Of a stretch of 64,000 bases of DNA, positions 55,801 through 57,790 are shown piece after piece. Made by a program: the position numbers and the translations under genes. Origin of the DNA: Plutella xylostella. Lineage: Eukaryota; Arthropoda; Insecta; Lepidoptera; Plutellidae. The first letter of the stretch is position 1. The number at the start of each line of letters is the position of its first letter. Below the pieces are notes generated by a model. The model ran no database searches. It was not told the DNA's origin and worked only from the letters and a program-made list of their open reading frames with translations. The stretch is from positions 9,982,001 through 10,046,000 of the forward strand of contig NC_063988.1 of assembly GCF_932276165.1 (NCBI RefSeq), written 5' to 3'.

Positions 55801-56886
55801 AACTATCATGTGGGCACTGATATCATCAATACCTACAGCTTTACTAGTAATATCAGAGATGCATCTCTTAACGTCACGGCCAGTAACAAGTTTGAAATTG
55901 AAAGAAGGGCAGTCAGGGATTGGCAAGGAAGAAAGATGATTAAGAGCTTGAGATCATAATAATATTAGAGAGACTGTATAGTACTGGTTTATTAAACATT
56001 GGGCATTACTTTAAAGAGATATTTACAGTTAATAATGCCAGAAGAACGATAAATAAGTATTCCTACTAAGTTAAAAACTTATTTAACCTGATTTTTAGGA
56101 TACTTTTATTTTAGCAATAAGGCTTCATGTCCTACTGTATTCAATGTGCTAAATAAATGGTGCTGTATCTTACTGAAGTGAATGTACAAGATTATTTAGG
56201 ACACTATTTATTTCTTTAGATAGGTATACCTGACCTACAGACAGTACAACAATATAATAACTGAACTTGGCTTATGCTTGAGACTACTACTACAAACATA
56301 GTATAAGCAAATCTCATCATAAGGATAACAGTACAAAAACAAGTTAGGCGTTGCAATGCCACATACTATACACACAGCACACATGCTTGCACCACAACAC
56401 AACATTTGTACAGGTGTGTAAAAATACAAGGTCAAATACCTACGTGCCACTTGATTCAAAATAAATGAGCCATTTTATTATAGGCACATTTAGTTTCTAT
56501 AACTAAATTTATGAAGAGAATTTACTGAATACAATAACCATTTTTAATTGTAGGCGGGCCGATAGCGGGTGAAGGATTGCAGGATATTATTAATACTGAC
56601 TTCATCGTTTTATTAGGTCATCAAGAAGTTAAGTTTCTTGAGAATTAAATTTCGTCGCGCGCATTTTTGTGATCCTCATCGGAGCACTATGTAACGCAGT
56701 AAGTATTTAACCACACGTTGTAGCCTGAGGTTAAATAATATGGATAAATTATGTGATGAGCTTATAAGTAGAGAAGAACCGGTAAAGTGGCACTTACCTC
56801 AAATGCAAATTCTCAATGAATTTATCCGTGGTCAGGTTGTCCAGCAGGACGAAGTCGGACACACCGACTTCTGGCTGTGAAGCCAT
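7765..56886 (-). CDS. Myo31DF: Class ID unconventional myosin (Myo31DF-type), gene span, 3' end off window
   Basis: Fifteen exons join in phase to 810 codons. The product is a single-headed actin motor of class I; class ID myosins bind membrane through a basic TH1 tail and calmodulin through IQ motifs, and Drosophila Myo31DF sets left-right organ asymmetry. Visible motor signatures in order: N-terminus 'GVSDFVLLDNLTTDKF', P-loop GESGSGKT, switch I 'NDNSSRFGKYMD', switch II 'GVLDIYGFEIFD', 'YFNNRVICELV', 'PFYVRCVKPN', 'YLGLVENVRVRRAGF'. The neck carries IQ-like 'LQKLWRGALARQRY' and a second weaker repeat. Assignment to class ID and not IB/IC rests on 'FEQFCINYCNEKLQQLF', 'LVLKQEQEEYSREG' and the neck-tail sequence compared with remembered Myo31DF. 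The remaining TH1 tail (about 200 residues of about 1010) is not seen here. The usual DALAK motif reads HALAK. Confidence 0.9.
8187..8308 (-). pseudogene. Partial copy 1 of myosin exon 14
   Basis: Third member of the exon-14 array, with donor CAG|gtatga. It carries a one-base shift in the GC-rich part relative to copy 2 and is also cut at GCGGTTGC. Spacing between members is about 426 and 475 bp. An acceptor is absent, so it cannot be used as an ordinary internal exon. Confidence 0.82.
8613..8737 (-). pseudogene. Partial copy 2 of myosin exon 14
   Basis: Keeps about 125 of 172 bases of exon 14: the 3' part with donor CAG|gtacga. At the exon's 5' side the match stops near GCGGTTGCGGG and no acceptor follows. 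Flanking intron sequence (Ser/Thr-rich 'gctattcgtctattgcgc' on the plus strand) is repeated too, so this is a tandem genomic duplication and not a processed copy. Confidence 0.85.
9088..9259 (-). CDS. Myo31DF: Myosin ID exon 14 (neck to tail)
   Basis: Encodes RYRSRRYIAELQTELARN and on to 'RRWRAYLTLKPIPRDQ', collinear with the Myo31DF neck-tail junction. Acceptor ttccgcag|ACGCT, donor CAG|gtatgt. Two further 3' partial copies follow at 8613 and 8187. Confidence 0.85.
9665..9814 (-). CDS. Myo31DF: Myosin ID exon 13 (IQ neck)
   Basis: Encodes 'IVVLLQKLWRGALARQRYRK', an IQ-type calmodulin-binding motif, then 'ALRIFHAWR', the start of a second. Acceptor ccacag|GAGCGC, donor AG|gttggt. Confidence 0.9.
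9870..10110. other. Myosin intron 12, non-coding
   Basis: No gene. At 9955-10025 there is a weak match to RTE-type LINE 3' ends ('gatccttggtaaaggcc'), too decayed to be sure. Confidence 0.35.
10111..10140 (-). pseudogene. Decayed second copy fragment of myosin exon 12
   Basis: Plus-strand 'cacgtgtact' and 'gcagcatcttg' with the same follow-on sequence as the copy at 10210-10340. It indicates an older third repeat unit about 200 bp further on. Confidence 0.55.
10210..10340 (-). pseudogene. Partial copy of myosin exon 12
   Basis: Repeats the 3' 131 bases of exon 12 with donor sequence, 187 bp downstream in transcription, with scattered substitutions. The exon's 5' half, which encodes the conserved converter, is missing. 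Confidence 0.85.
10397..10623 (-). CDS. Myo31DF: Myosin ID exon 12 (converter)
   Basis: Encodes 'VSYLGLVENVRVRRAGFASR', 'RYKMLSQYTWPNYRG' and 'GHTKLFIR': the converter region before the lever arm. Acceptor ccccag|GTCCGC, donor AG|gtaatt. Downstream lies at least one clear and one decayed partial copy. Confidence 0.95.
10886..11038. mobile_element. MITE inside one unit of the exon-11 duplication
   Basis: Present only in the left unit, so it postdates the duplication. Ends are inverted (ggccac...actgcg against gcagtgttggacagtggcc). The centre is a near-perfect hairpin, 'aaaaagtgcgacag' facing 'ctgtcgcactttttag'. Confidence 0.65.
11057..11164 (-). pseudogene. Partial copy of myosin exon 11
   Basis: Same donor context (CAG/TTG|gtgaga) and about 108 bases of the 3' part of exon 11, with substitutions. 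The 5' part and acceptor are missing. The intron to its left is duplicated too: 10723-10880 matches 11359-11525. The left unit has since received a MITE at about 10886-11038. Confidence 0.88.
11555..11701 (-). CDS. Myo31DF: Myosin ID exon 11
   Basis: Encodes 'TSKRPPSAATLFRNSMQAL' and 'LSKEPFYVRCVKPNPRQAP', including the strongly conserved YVRCVKPN. Acceptor ccacag|ACCTCC, donor CTG|gtgaga. A truncated copy starts 498 bp downstream. Confidence 0.93.
12174..12324 (-). CDS. Myo31DF: Myosin ID exon 10
   Basis: Encodes 'HYAGEVTYAITNFMDKNQDS' and 'LWQDLKRLLHSS', ending 'MWPEGGTTIQK': the actin-binding segment of the head. Acceptor cccacag|CCACT, donor AAG|gtataa. Confidence 0.93.
12775..12896 (-). 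CDS. Myo31DF: Myosin ID exon 9
   Basis: Encodes 'ISDRQLLEAMDKRLSGHK' and 'HYTSRQLAPTDKKLQ', ending 'DFRIT'. Acceptor ttctag|ATATC, donor AC|gtcagt. The 7.2-kb intron before it houses the antisense two-ORF LINE. Confidence 0.9.
13273..14058 (+). CDS. ORF1 protein of a CR1-like LINE (LINE C)
   Basis: 261 codons. The first 90 or so residues are heptad-rich and likely coiled coil. 'DRHSRLNALLFTGVEEQDGE' resembles the junction into the RRM-like domain of LINE ORF1 RNA-binding proteins, followed by 'HHCVRIGATNPRRPRPILV'. The C-terminus is Ala/Thr/Lys/Pro-rich and basic. ORF1 proteins coat LINE RNA. GC content is well above the flanks. It sits antisense to the myosin, 2.06 kb before ORF2; 1574 bp of that gap is a later TIR insertion, leaving a normal inter-ORF spacing of under 500 bp. 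Pairing with ORF2 is inferred from position and orientation. Confidence 0.7.
   Translation: MATAKDILEKQMSIESSITSRLNDFEKRLTASTASADKTTDLGALAKDFALFKEMVVGVLRLLQDQVASLTGRVEEMDRHSRLNALLFTGVEEQDGEDPAAVITGIVTGKMGLADFQRSQIHHCVRIGATNPRRPRPILVKLNSISAKASIWGRKTQLKSSGTVVGEFLTKSRQEYYARARRHFGVSACWTMNGAVHVKLADGNKATIVSAAQLDELCRKHPAVAPTTTAAAAKTPGDKPVSKPSKPVTRSKATIPAKDRR
14160..15733. mobile_element. Non-autonomous DNA transposon with 8-bp target duplication, inserted in LINE C
   Basis: Direct repeats GTTACAAT at 14152-14159 and 15734-15741 flank a 1574-bp unit. Its two ends are inverted copies starting CATGGAAGTAATAATACAAC and continuing through AGGAATGCGCACT, with looser matches for about 130 bp more. No transposase ORF is visible. 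An 8-bp duplication plus a CATG terminus fits the P superfamily; hAT also makes 8-bp duplications. The class is therefore a proposal. Confidence 0.75.
14836..14940 (+). mobile_element. tRNA-derived SINE, 5'-truncated
   Basis: Reads 'gcgcccgcttctcacgccag', a B-box-like 'ggtatcgaatccc' and 'ggcgctgacatgt'. It matches the reverse strand of the SINE at 59244-59584. Nested in the DNA transposon at 14160-15733. Confidence 0.8.
15742..16116 (+). other. Spacer between ORF1 and ORF2 of LINE C
   Basis: AT-rich, no ORF. Together with 14059-14151 it gives about 470 bp between the two ORFs once the transposon is removed. Confidence 0.5.
16117..19062 (+). CDS. ORF2 (endonuclease + reverse transcriptase) of CR1-like LINE C
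   Basis: 981-codon intact ORF. Endonuclease features: 'VVHINAQSIPAH', 'VLVSESWLKPSL', 'NKGGGGVAIYLRS', 'VMGDFNTCLLK', 'LLDLIIVSS', then SYHD in place of the usual SDH. RT features: 'FRPISILPFLSKVLERL', 'LLDFSNAFNTVDF' (about residue 610), 'AGVPQGGVLSPLLF' (about 666), 'LYADDLQLY' (about 696). The C-terminal 'ERLQNLCIRFIFGLRKYDH' is shared with the LINEs at 44.8 and 54.3 kb. No stops or frameshifts are seen, so coding capacity may be complete, though the upstream transposon splits the element. It is antisense to the myosin in intron 8. Confidence 0.92.
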   Translation: MSIYDSADSDDDTYLSCSSIGSISNCDLSYVQLSSGLNTEFSNCRKSLNVVHINAQSIPAHHSDMLTSFDNNNIHAVLVSESWLKPSLDSSLYPLPGFQLIRNDRVNKGGGGVAIYLRSHIPYSIISKSPSEYSGKAEHLLIEVRLGYSRILLGVYYSPSLTVNYFDSFEKLLDDYSPLFDNTIVMGDFNTCLLKNDSRSKSLHSIVTSKNLHILPLVATHHPPNSEPTLLDLIIVSSLDLVIKHGQLAADCFSYHDLLYLSYKIRTPKPKKRTILQRNFKKVDEQQLCEDAKAIDWAQLNDIDDIDERVVLFNSLLTDLFDKHAPLRPVHVKQLPAPWLTDDIKRLMSKRDHARFRYKKQPTEEHERMYKELRNRCNRVCRDAKRRHIHNTIENCDNSQLWNFLKSLGIGKTKATSNINTDLSALNKHFSTPPLVLNDHIKATTLNHLSAMPFPDCPSFNFKLVSGRDVKRCISAITSKAVGIDDISASMVIPILDVILPHITNLMNLSLLSKSFPSLWKNAFILPLPKVPNPTSLSQFRPISILPFLSKVLERLVFEQFSSFLSNNDLLNPLQSGFRPGYSTVSALIKVTDDIRSNIDKQHVTVLALLDFSNAFNTVDFDLLLGILHTLNVSPAVTSWFESYLKGRKQCVRTDSESSTWCPVLAGVPQGGVLSPLLFSLFINILANKLTSLYHLYADDLQLYTSAPPENLNSAVSLINTYLEIISKWVKSFGLLLNPTKSQAIVFGSSRMLRKIDFATAMRVRYDQSDIQYVASVKNLGVIMDSTLSWVPQVDAVSRKLFASFHSLKRLQYFLPLNTKITLAQSLLLPILDYADVSYLDLTEELLNKLERLQNLCIRFIFGLRKYDHISEYRAQLKWLPIRLRRNTHILNMLFNVLNNPSSPQYLKSKFSFLCSHGRALRSTENKMLSVPDRNAASYSDSFAVKAACLWNTLPVNVRLSPSLATFKKSVKDHYHQTLGW
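19063..19490 (+). mobile_element. 3' UTR of LINE C with tail hairpin
   Basis: Contains hairpin ATTGC-TTCTTG-GCAAT at 19378-19393, just after 'GGCTGGAAGA', then CAATAAAG at about 19460 and a short AAAT-repeat tail. The same motif order ends the related LINEs in this window. Confidence 0.75.
19610..19968. other. Intron 8 remainder with repeat remnants
   Basis: No gene. 19895-19950 resembles the inner end of the repeat at 34841-35099 ('gttgttctgaatgactcaag' and 'tagcaccctgta'). Confidence 0.4.
19969..20018 (-). pseudogene. Partial copy of myosin exon 8
   Basis: About 50 bases of the 3' end of exon 8 plus its donor, 156 bp downstream in transcription. It lies among remnants of the repeat whose ends read 'TTGCAACACCCT', so element insertion is involved here. 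Confidence 0.8.
20125..20282 (-). CDS. Myo31DF: Myosin ID exon 8
   Basis: Encodes 'LVLKQEQEEYSREGITWTPV', 'FNNRVICELVDAPHQGI' and 'IMDEACLNPTK'. Acceptor ctcacag|AACTAG, donor AAG|gtatgg. A partial copy of its 3' end lies 156 bp downstream in transcription. Confidence 0.95.
20401..20480. repeat. Perfect 38-bp inverted repeat, 4-base loop
   Basis: Arms 20401-20438 and 20443-20480 are exact reverse complements, starting and ending with TGGCGCCAGTTTAG, around loop CCTT. It lies in myosin intron 7 and would form a stable hairpin in the pre-mRNA. Confidence 0.97.
20614..20757. mobile_element. MITE, family with GGCCTGTTTCACAATG ends
   Basis: Ends 'aagggcctgtttcacaatg' and its near-complement 'cattgtgaaacaggcctt'. 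A second member with much better paired arms is at 28471-28615. Confidence 0.75.
20779..20929 (-). CDS. Myo31DF: Myosin ID exon 7 (switch II)
   Basis: Encodes 'SVIGVLDIYGFEIFDTNSF' with switch II, then 'QFCINYCNEKLQQLFI'. Acceptor cccacag|ATAAAC, donor G|gtgagt, phase 1 out. Confidence 0.95.
21000..21861. other. Intron 6, distal part, no gene
   Basis: 21005-21180 has loosely inverted halves containing 'aagtcg' and 'aattcgata' and may be an old MITE. The rest shows no ORF or RNA gene. Confidence 0.4.
21862..21996 (-). pseudogene. Partial, frameshifted copy of myosin exon 6
   Basis: Translates as 'ELVSKQHSLHDAAATRHA' exactly as exon 6, then is shifted by a net 2-base loss, and the match decays into poly-C/G. 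Its donor side reads CAG|gttggt. The sequence 'tttcgtctaaggcggtattt' at 21693 also occurs at 24258 in the RT remnant beside exon 6. The duplicated block therefore took in the RT junction and arose after that insertion. Confidence 0.85.
21973..22215. repeat. Poly-C and poly-G runs in intron 6
   Basis: C run at 21975-21988, G runs at 22017-22030 and 22191-22206. These are atypical of this AT-rich neighbourhood and prone to assembly or read error. The second cluster lies in a dispersed insect repeat, 'ggggccgtccattaatcacg'. Confidence 0.8.
22216..23279. other. Intron 6, central part, no gene
   Basis: AT-rich, with no ORF and no recognised element beyond the dispersed repeat at its left edge. 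Confidence 0.4.
23285..24295 (-). pseudogene. Decayed, 5'-truncated LINE RT remnant beside myosin exon 6
   Basis: Encodes 'FGIPQGSILGPSLFLIYIND' and 'YCFADDTALVFHG', then an in-frame stop after 'EEAY'. The frame resumes with 'YLGVIIDDKLRWKPHVDL' and, after a frameshift, 'ERAQRSVLKVMTSKPFRY'. It is related to LINEs A and B. The remnant begins about 35 bp inside the intron and is in the same frame as exon 6. Confidence 0.88.
24329..24568 (-). CDS. Myo31DF: Myosin ID exon 6
   Basis: 80 codons, phase 0 at both ends: 'GELTFSETPDGN' through 'YDRLFAWIVQQ'. It contains HALAK where most myosins have DALAK. The residue 16 positions upstream, the TEDS-rule site, reads Glu by my count; an acidic residue there predicts motor activity that does not depend on heavy-chain phosphorylation (inference). 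Donor CAG|gttggt. The frame runs on past the donor into an RT remnant. Confidence 0.88.
24988..25179 (-). CDS. Myo31DF: Myosin ID exon 5
   Basis: 64 codons, phase 0 at both ends. Begins LLSSSKASKLGLSSS, a variable loop, and ends 'VVDEIWSIVAAVVLL', aligned with the family's 'IAAVLHLGN' helix. Acceptor ttcccag|CTGCTC, donor TTG|gtgagt. Confidence 0.85.
25691..25808. repeat. Perfect 59-bp tandem duplication
   Basis: Two adjacent identical copies starting 'gctttgattaaactggtaat' at 25691 and 25750 in intron 4. The lack of any difference implies recent origin or an assembly artefact. Confidence 0.95.
25809..26500. other. Intron 4, no gene
   Basis: AT-rich, with short ORFs on both strands that look random. 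No repeat family recognised. Confidence 0.4.
26520..26650 (+). mobile_element. Decayed RTE-type LINE fragment
   Basis: Contains 'ggtaaaggcctatgtccagt', typical of the C-terminal end of lepidopteran RTE ORFs (family '...EAYVQ'). Confidence 0.55.
26738..26871 (+). mobile_element. LINE/SINE 3' end with ATG/TGA triplet tails, abutting exon 4
   Basis: 'tccaccaacccgcactaggc', 'agcgtggtgga' and 'gtgccccagcagtgggga' sit between two runs of GAT/TGA triplets. This module is common at the 3' end of lepidopteran RTE LINEs and partner SINEs. It ends at the exon 4 donor. Confidence 0.7.
26872..27091 (-). CDS. Myo31DF: Myosin ID exon 4 (switch I)
   Basis: Encodes 'LETFGNAKTNRNDNSSRFGK' (switch I), then 'NYLLEKSRVV' and 'QQPGERNFHAFYQ'. 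Acceptor cccacag|AATAA, donor CAG|gtatca. A retroelement fragment begins within a few bases of the donor on the intron side. Confidence 0.95.
27873..27990. mobile_element. MITE, family with GTTCCCAGTAGGCAAACTG ends (partial)
   Basis: Starts 'gcgttcccagtaggcaaact', and its inner 'gagcgcaaaact' matches the copy at 47421-47574. The far end is decayed. Confidence 0.6.
28020..28190. other. Possible LINE 3' end in intron 3
   Basis: T-rich stretch closing with 'gtcaaataaatctttatatt', like the signal and tail of a plus-strand retroelement. No coding remnant supports it. Confidence 0.3.
28195..28316 (-). CDS. Myo31DF: Myosin ID exon 3 (P-loop)
   Basis: Encodes 'DTCVLISGESGSGKTEASKF', which contains the ATP-binding P-loop GESGSGKT. 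Donor is AG|gtccgt, acceptor cttccag|GGTCG. Confidence 0.95.
28471..28615. mobile_element. MITE with ~58-bp near-perfect arms
   Basis: Arms starting 'gggcttgttccacaatgtct' and running through 'ggctacctgtga' are repeated inverted around a short A-rich centre. Same family as 20614-20757. Confidence 0.88.
29217..29397 (-). CDS. Myo31DF: Myosin ID exon 2
   Basis: Acceptor ttccag|GTTCC, donor CAG|gtaatg. Encodes 'KIYTNIGEVLVSVNPYK' and 'YRGREMFEVPPHVYAVAD', the standard myosin head segment before the P-loop. Phase 2 in, phase 0 out. Confidence 0.93.
29398..30429. other. Myosin intron 1, proximal part
   Basis: No gene. 29560-29620 is locally GC-richer. 30170-30200 may be the A-rich tail of a minus-strand retroelement. 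Confidence 0.4.
30430..30566 (+). mobile_element. RTE-type LINE C-terminal remnant
   Basis: Translates in pieces as 'GKRRVS', 'PPTRWSDDLRKVAGSRWMQM' and 'WRSLGEAYVQ' then stop: the conserved C-terminal tail of lepidopteran RTE LINEs. Confidence 0.8.
31308..31585 (+). mobile_element. tRNA-derived SINE with perfect 9-bp target duplication
   Basis: Flanked by TAATTTACT at 31299-31307 and 31586-31594. The tRNA-like head has an A box, 'tggcgtagtggttagtgacc', and a B box, 'gggttcgattccc'. The body ends 'cattagtacaaggcgtgagt' and the tail is a T run at about 31564-31583. Transcribable by Pol III in principle. Confidence 0.92.
31595..33092. other. Myosin intron 1 segment with dispersed repeats
   Basis: No gene. 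32100-32300 is less AT-rich and contains a TGACGTCA palindrome near 32238 beside an AC-rich run. 32655-33025 carries relatives of the 'GGTTGTTGCAAAAAGGG' repeat. Confidence 0.45.
33093..33145 (+). mobile_element. 3' fragment of the 31308 SINE family
   Basis: 'cccgcaagggagtacattag' followed by 'tacaaggcgagagtgtgt' and a T run, as at the end of the SINE at 31308-31585. Confidence 0.85.
33790..34600 (-). pseudogene. Decayed R1-clade-like reverse transcriptase remnant
   Basis: Minus-strand pieces 'CGVPQ', 'PLLWNLAYNAVLQIKLANGV', 'IWGAVAKESVASIRYGFRAI' and 'RMARIRRNLQYWWDWLEDR', separated by stops and shifts. The combination GVPQ...LLWN is typical of R1-group elements, which usually sit in specific targets, so a dispersed relative is likelier. 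Confidence 0.5.
34841..35099. mobile_element. ~255-bp MITE, GTTGCAAAAAGGGTATA ends
   Basis: Left end 'tattgaaaaaagggtataa' and right end 'tataccctttttgcaacatc' are inverted. Inner sequence 'cctgagtcaaaccctttcgg' recurs near 20040. Confidence 0.7.
35100..37225. other. Myosin intron 1 segment, no gene
   Basis: Very AT-rich. 'caacaccctgta' at about 35737 is another end of the repeat family at 34841. Nothing else is supported. Confidence 0.45.
37226..37337 (-). mobile_element. LINE 3' end, RTE-like, with TGA-triplet tail
   Basis: Minus-strand translation 'QWIRAAQDRKNWRTNKEAYT' then 'QQWAIEG' and stop, followed by TGATGATGA. This is the usual terminal peptide and tail of lepidopteran LINEs. Confidence 0.8.
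37797..37943. mobile_element. 147-bp MITE, AGTGCCAATTTCTCCATAGTC ends
   Basis: 'gtgccaatttctccatagtc' at the left and its exact complement 'gactatggagaaattggcac' at the right, with further imperfect pairing inward. Confidence 0.9.
38867..39388. repeat. Dispersed lepidopteran repeat with TTTGAAGTCGG motifs
   Basis: 'ttttttgaagtcgg' occurs at both ends in direct orientation. 'cccgacgaattgagaacctc' near the right end is common in lepidopteran non-coding DNA. The class is not determined. Confidence 0.5.
39487..40219. mobile_element. 733-bp non-autonomous element with CAATGGACAACATTTCA ends
   Basis: 'caatggacaacatttca' at 39487 faces 'tgaaatgttgtccattg' ending at 40219. No ORF inside and no clear target duplication. 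Confidence 0.7.
40220..44770. other. Myosin intron 1 segment, no gene
   Basis: Short ORFs at 41555-41924 and 42613-42911 overlap on opposite strands, lack recognisable domains and look random. No splice-flanked conserved segment was noticed. Confidence 0.45.
44795..46230 (+). pseudogene. 5'-truncated CR1-like LINE RT (LINE E)
   Basis: Open frame carrying 'DYRPISILPFLSKVLERLV', 'LLDFSNAFNTVNFEILL', 'AGVPQGGVLSPLLFAIF', 'LYADDLQIY' and 'LQNYCIRFIFGLRKYDH'. It is clearly related to LINE C yet diverged. Similarity starts after a TCC-triplet run at about 44785; the ATG at 44740 lies outside the element. The endonuclease is missing. Confidence 0.9.
46231..46566 (+). mobile_element. 3' UTR of LINE E with tail hairpin
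   Basis: Hairpin ATTAC-TTTTA-GTAAT at 46456-46470 after 'CTGGAAGAG', then CAATAAAG near 46530 and a TTTATC-type repeat tail. Confidence 0.8.
46567..49523. other. Myosin intron 1 segment, no gene
   Basis: Contains the MITE at 47421-47574. Otherwise AT-rich DNA with no supported feature. Confidence 0.45.
47421..47574. mobile_element. 154-bp MITE, GTTYCCAGTAGG ends
   Basis: 'gcgtttccagtaggaaaact' at the left and 'agtttgcctactgggaac' at the right are inverted. Related to 27873-27990. Confidence 0.82.
49526..50816 (-). mobile_element. Complete mariner transposon with TIRs and TA target duplication
   Basis: 1291 bp flanked by TA on both sides. Terminal inverted repeats of about 30 bp start CGAGGGC and share ACCGAAA and GATCGGGAATAGAA, with three or so mismatches. 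Size and structure are classical for Tc1/mariner. Confidence 0.95.
49591..50643 (-). CDS. Mariner transposase (DD34D)
   Basis: 350 codons, uninterrupted, a usual mariner length. The N-terminal helix-turn-helix region reads 'MELTREHFRAIIFHNFRRG' to 'TIYRWYSEF'. Linker motif 'RWVPHRL' is at 120-126. Catalytic aspartates are D160 (SGDESW), D252 (HHDNASSH) and D287 (SPDLSPND), with 34 residues between the second and third, the mariner signature. It acts by cut-and-paste at TA sites. All visible key residues are present, so activity is possible, but not shown. Confidence 0.95.
   Translation of the reverse strand: MELTREHFRAIIFHNFRRGLSQEQCLAELVSIYKLEAPSKTTIYRWYSEFRRGRSSLTTVPSTGRPKTAVTQDNIDAVRQLIKEDRHVTYEQIRASLSIGMTAIQTILHEELGVKKLVSRWVPHRLTEEQKSARVNWCRSALQRFNGGSSNAVYNIVSGDESWIYSYEPERKHQSAVWVFEGEVKPTKVIRSRSVSKKMVASFVSKTGHVATIPLQEQRTVTADWYTTVCLPEVVRELRKTNPNRRIILHHDNASSHTARKTRTFLNMENVELMDHPPYSPDLSPNDYFTFPRIKAMLRGQRFSGPEEAVEAYKSAVLTVSTSDWNYCFNDWFNRMKKCIECHGDYFEKQ
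51000..51120 (-). mobile_element. LINE 3' tail fragment (LINE F)
   Basis: Minus strand: 'GGCTGGTAGAA', hairpin AATGC-TTTTA-GCATT (51065-51079), then 'GTGCAATAAAGTATT' and a TAAA-repeat tail. Same layout as the LINE C, D and E tails, with no ORF attached. Confidence 0.82.
51903..52330 (-). pseudogene. RTE-type LINE ORF C-terminal remnant
   Basis: Minus strand encodes 'HRFKVAQRAMERAMLGVSVM' and 'DRIRNEVIRQRTKVTDIA', then after a shift 'WRPRTG', 'GRPPARWTDDLRPV' and 'AYVQQRMIIG' before stop and a TGA-triplet tail: the conserved end of lepidopteran RTE LINEs. Confidence 0.88.
52331..53950. other. Myosin intron 1 segment, no gene
   Basis: AT-rich, only short random ORFs seen. Confidence 0.45.
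53955..54318 (-). mobile_element. 3' UTR of LINE D with tail hairpin
   Basis: Minus strand: 'GGCTGGAAGAA', hairpin ATTGC-TTTTTG-GCAAT (54056-54071), 'AAGCCCGCC', CAATAAAG and a TAAA-repeat tail. Nearly the same as the LINE C tail. Confidence 0.82.
54319..55950 (-). pseudogene. 5'-truncated CR1-like LINE RT (LINE D), same family as LINE C
   Basis: Intact frame over the RT half: 'FRPISILPFLSKVLERLV', 'LLDFSNAFNSVDFELL', 'AGVPQGGVLSPLLFSLF', 'LYADDLQLY'. Highly similar to the LINE C protein throughout, so a sister copy. Similarity begins at about 55948 ('LNHLSSLPIPDCPSF'), before the ATG at 55926. Endonuclease and ORF1 missing. Confidence 0.92.
55951..56797. other. Myosin intron 1, 5' end, no element recognised
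   Basis: First 850 bp of the intron after exon 1. No ORF of note. Possible location of intronic regulatory sequence, with nothing specific to show for it. Confidence 0.4.
56798..56886 (-). CDS. Myo31DF: Myosin ID exon 1 (start codon)
   Basis: Encodes MASQPEVGVSDFVLLD and on to 'NLHLR', matching the conserved N-terminus of class ID myosins. Ends in phase 2 at donor AG|gtaagt. The ATG at 56886 is the natural start because this N-terminus aligns from its first residues with the family. The next exon lies 27.4 kb away. Confidence 0.9.
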
Positions 56887-57554
56887 TCTTGCAAACACGT
56901 ATTAAACTTTAACAAAAAGTTCACAAAATTTCACGAGTTTAGATTGTCAACAAACCGTTAGATAAACAAACAACAGGCATAACCTCCCACGTCGAACATT
57001 TCTTCTCAACTGACAAGTTATTCAAATCTCATAAGTTGGCTGACCTGCAAAAATGTGTTGCCAGTACAAAAAATATATATTTGTTAATGTCGGCCAAATG
57101 TCGGCCAAAATGGTCGGCCACACACAGGACAGTAGTTCCGACTCACTCAGCCCGAATATAATCTGTGAGTTTGGATGCGTTCGGAAATTGTAAACAAAAT
57201 TAGTTTTGATTTCATTCACTCATTGATGCCGCCATTTTCCTTGGTGTATCAAATGTCATAATAATTTTGTGAAAATAATTATTTATTTCAGTTTTTATGT
57301 TATTTTTGGCATTTTCTCTCAATTATTGTGTTTCTTGGGTGCGCTTACATTTTCCCTGTACAGGATCAGTTTTAACAATTATTTCCTGTTGAGTTTTAGT
57401 TGAGTCGTCATTTCAAGGATCTTTGGGTTTCGTGATGAATTGCGAGGATCTCGCTAAAAGGTAGCTTTTTATCATGCCTAAAGTTTCGCCTTCTGTTTTT
57501 TTAATCTATTTACTGAACACTACGCGTGATTCTCTTGCAGAGATGTGCGTGTGA
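56887..57554. promoter_or_regulatory. Divergent promoter region between myosin ID and the forkhead gene
   Basis: Separates two start codons that point away from each other, so both promoters should lie here. No clear TATA box at a useful position. Three TCGGCCA motifs occur at 57090, 57101 and 57114. 'gccgccatttt' at about 57230 resembles a YY1/Pho-type site. A likely 5' non-coding exon ends at 57460 (AAAAG|gtagct) with an acceptor at 57540 (ctcttgcag). Confidence 0.55.
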
Positions 57555-57603
57555 ATGTTGGTTGGTGTTGAGTCGGATGTCGGATGGCATTCTGGCACGA
57601 TGA
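57435..57603 (+). promoter_or_regulatory. Upstream ORFs in the forkhead 5' leader
   Basis: A uORF from ATG 57435 would splice across 57461-57540 and stop at 57569-57571. A second, ATG 57577, has eight codons and stops at 57601-57603, overlapping the main ATG at 57600 as ATGA. Such overlap allows reinitiation, so translation may be tuned by the leader. Confidence 0.5.
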
Positions 57604-57790
57604 GTGAGTCCCCCGAGGTTGAGTGGCTGCCGGCATTCAGCCCCGGCCCGCCGCGGCACAACCCGCTGGGGCCCATCCCGCGCTTCCTGTACGAGGACGT
57701 GCAGCCTCTGGGCCTGCAGGAAAACAACAACAAGGAAACTGACCACAAGGAAAACACCAACAAAGTCATACATGCGAAGCCCGCCTACAG
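57555..57790 (+). CDS. Forkhead gene exon with start codon
   Basis: Start at 57600 gives MSESPEVEWLPAFSPGPP; the ATG at 57555 adds 15 residues (MLVGVESDVGWHSGT). The downstream start looks more protein-like and is preceded by short upstream ORFs. Ends KPAYS in phase 2, donor AG|gtattt. Confidence 0.8.
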
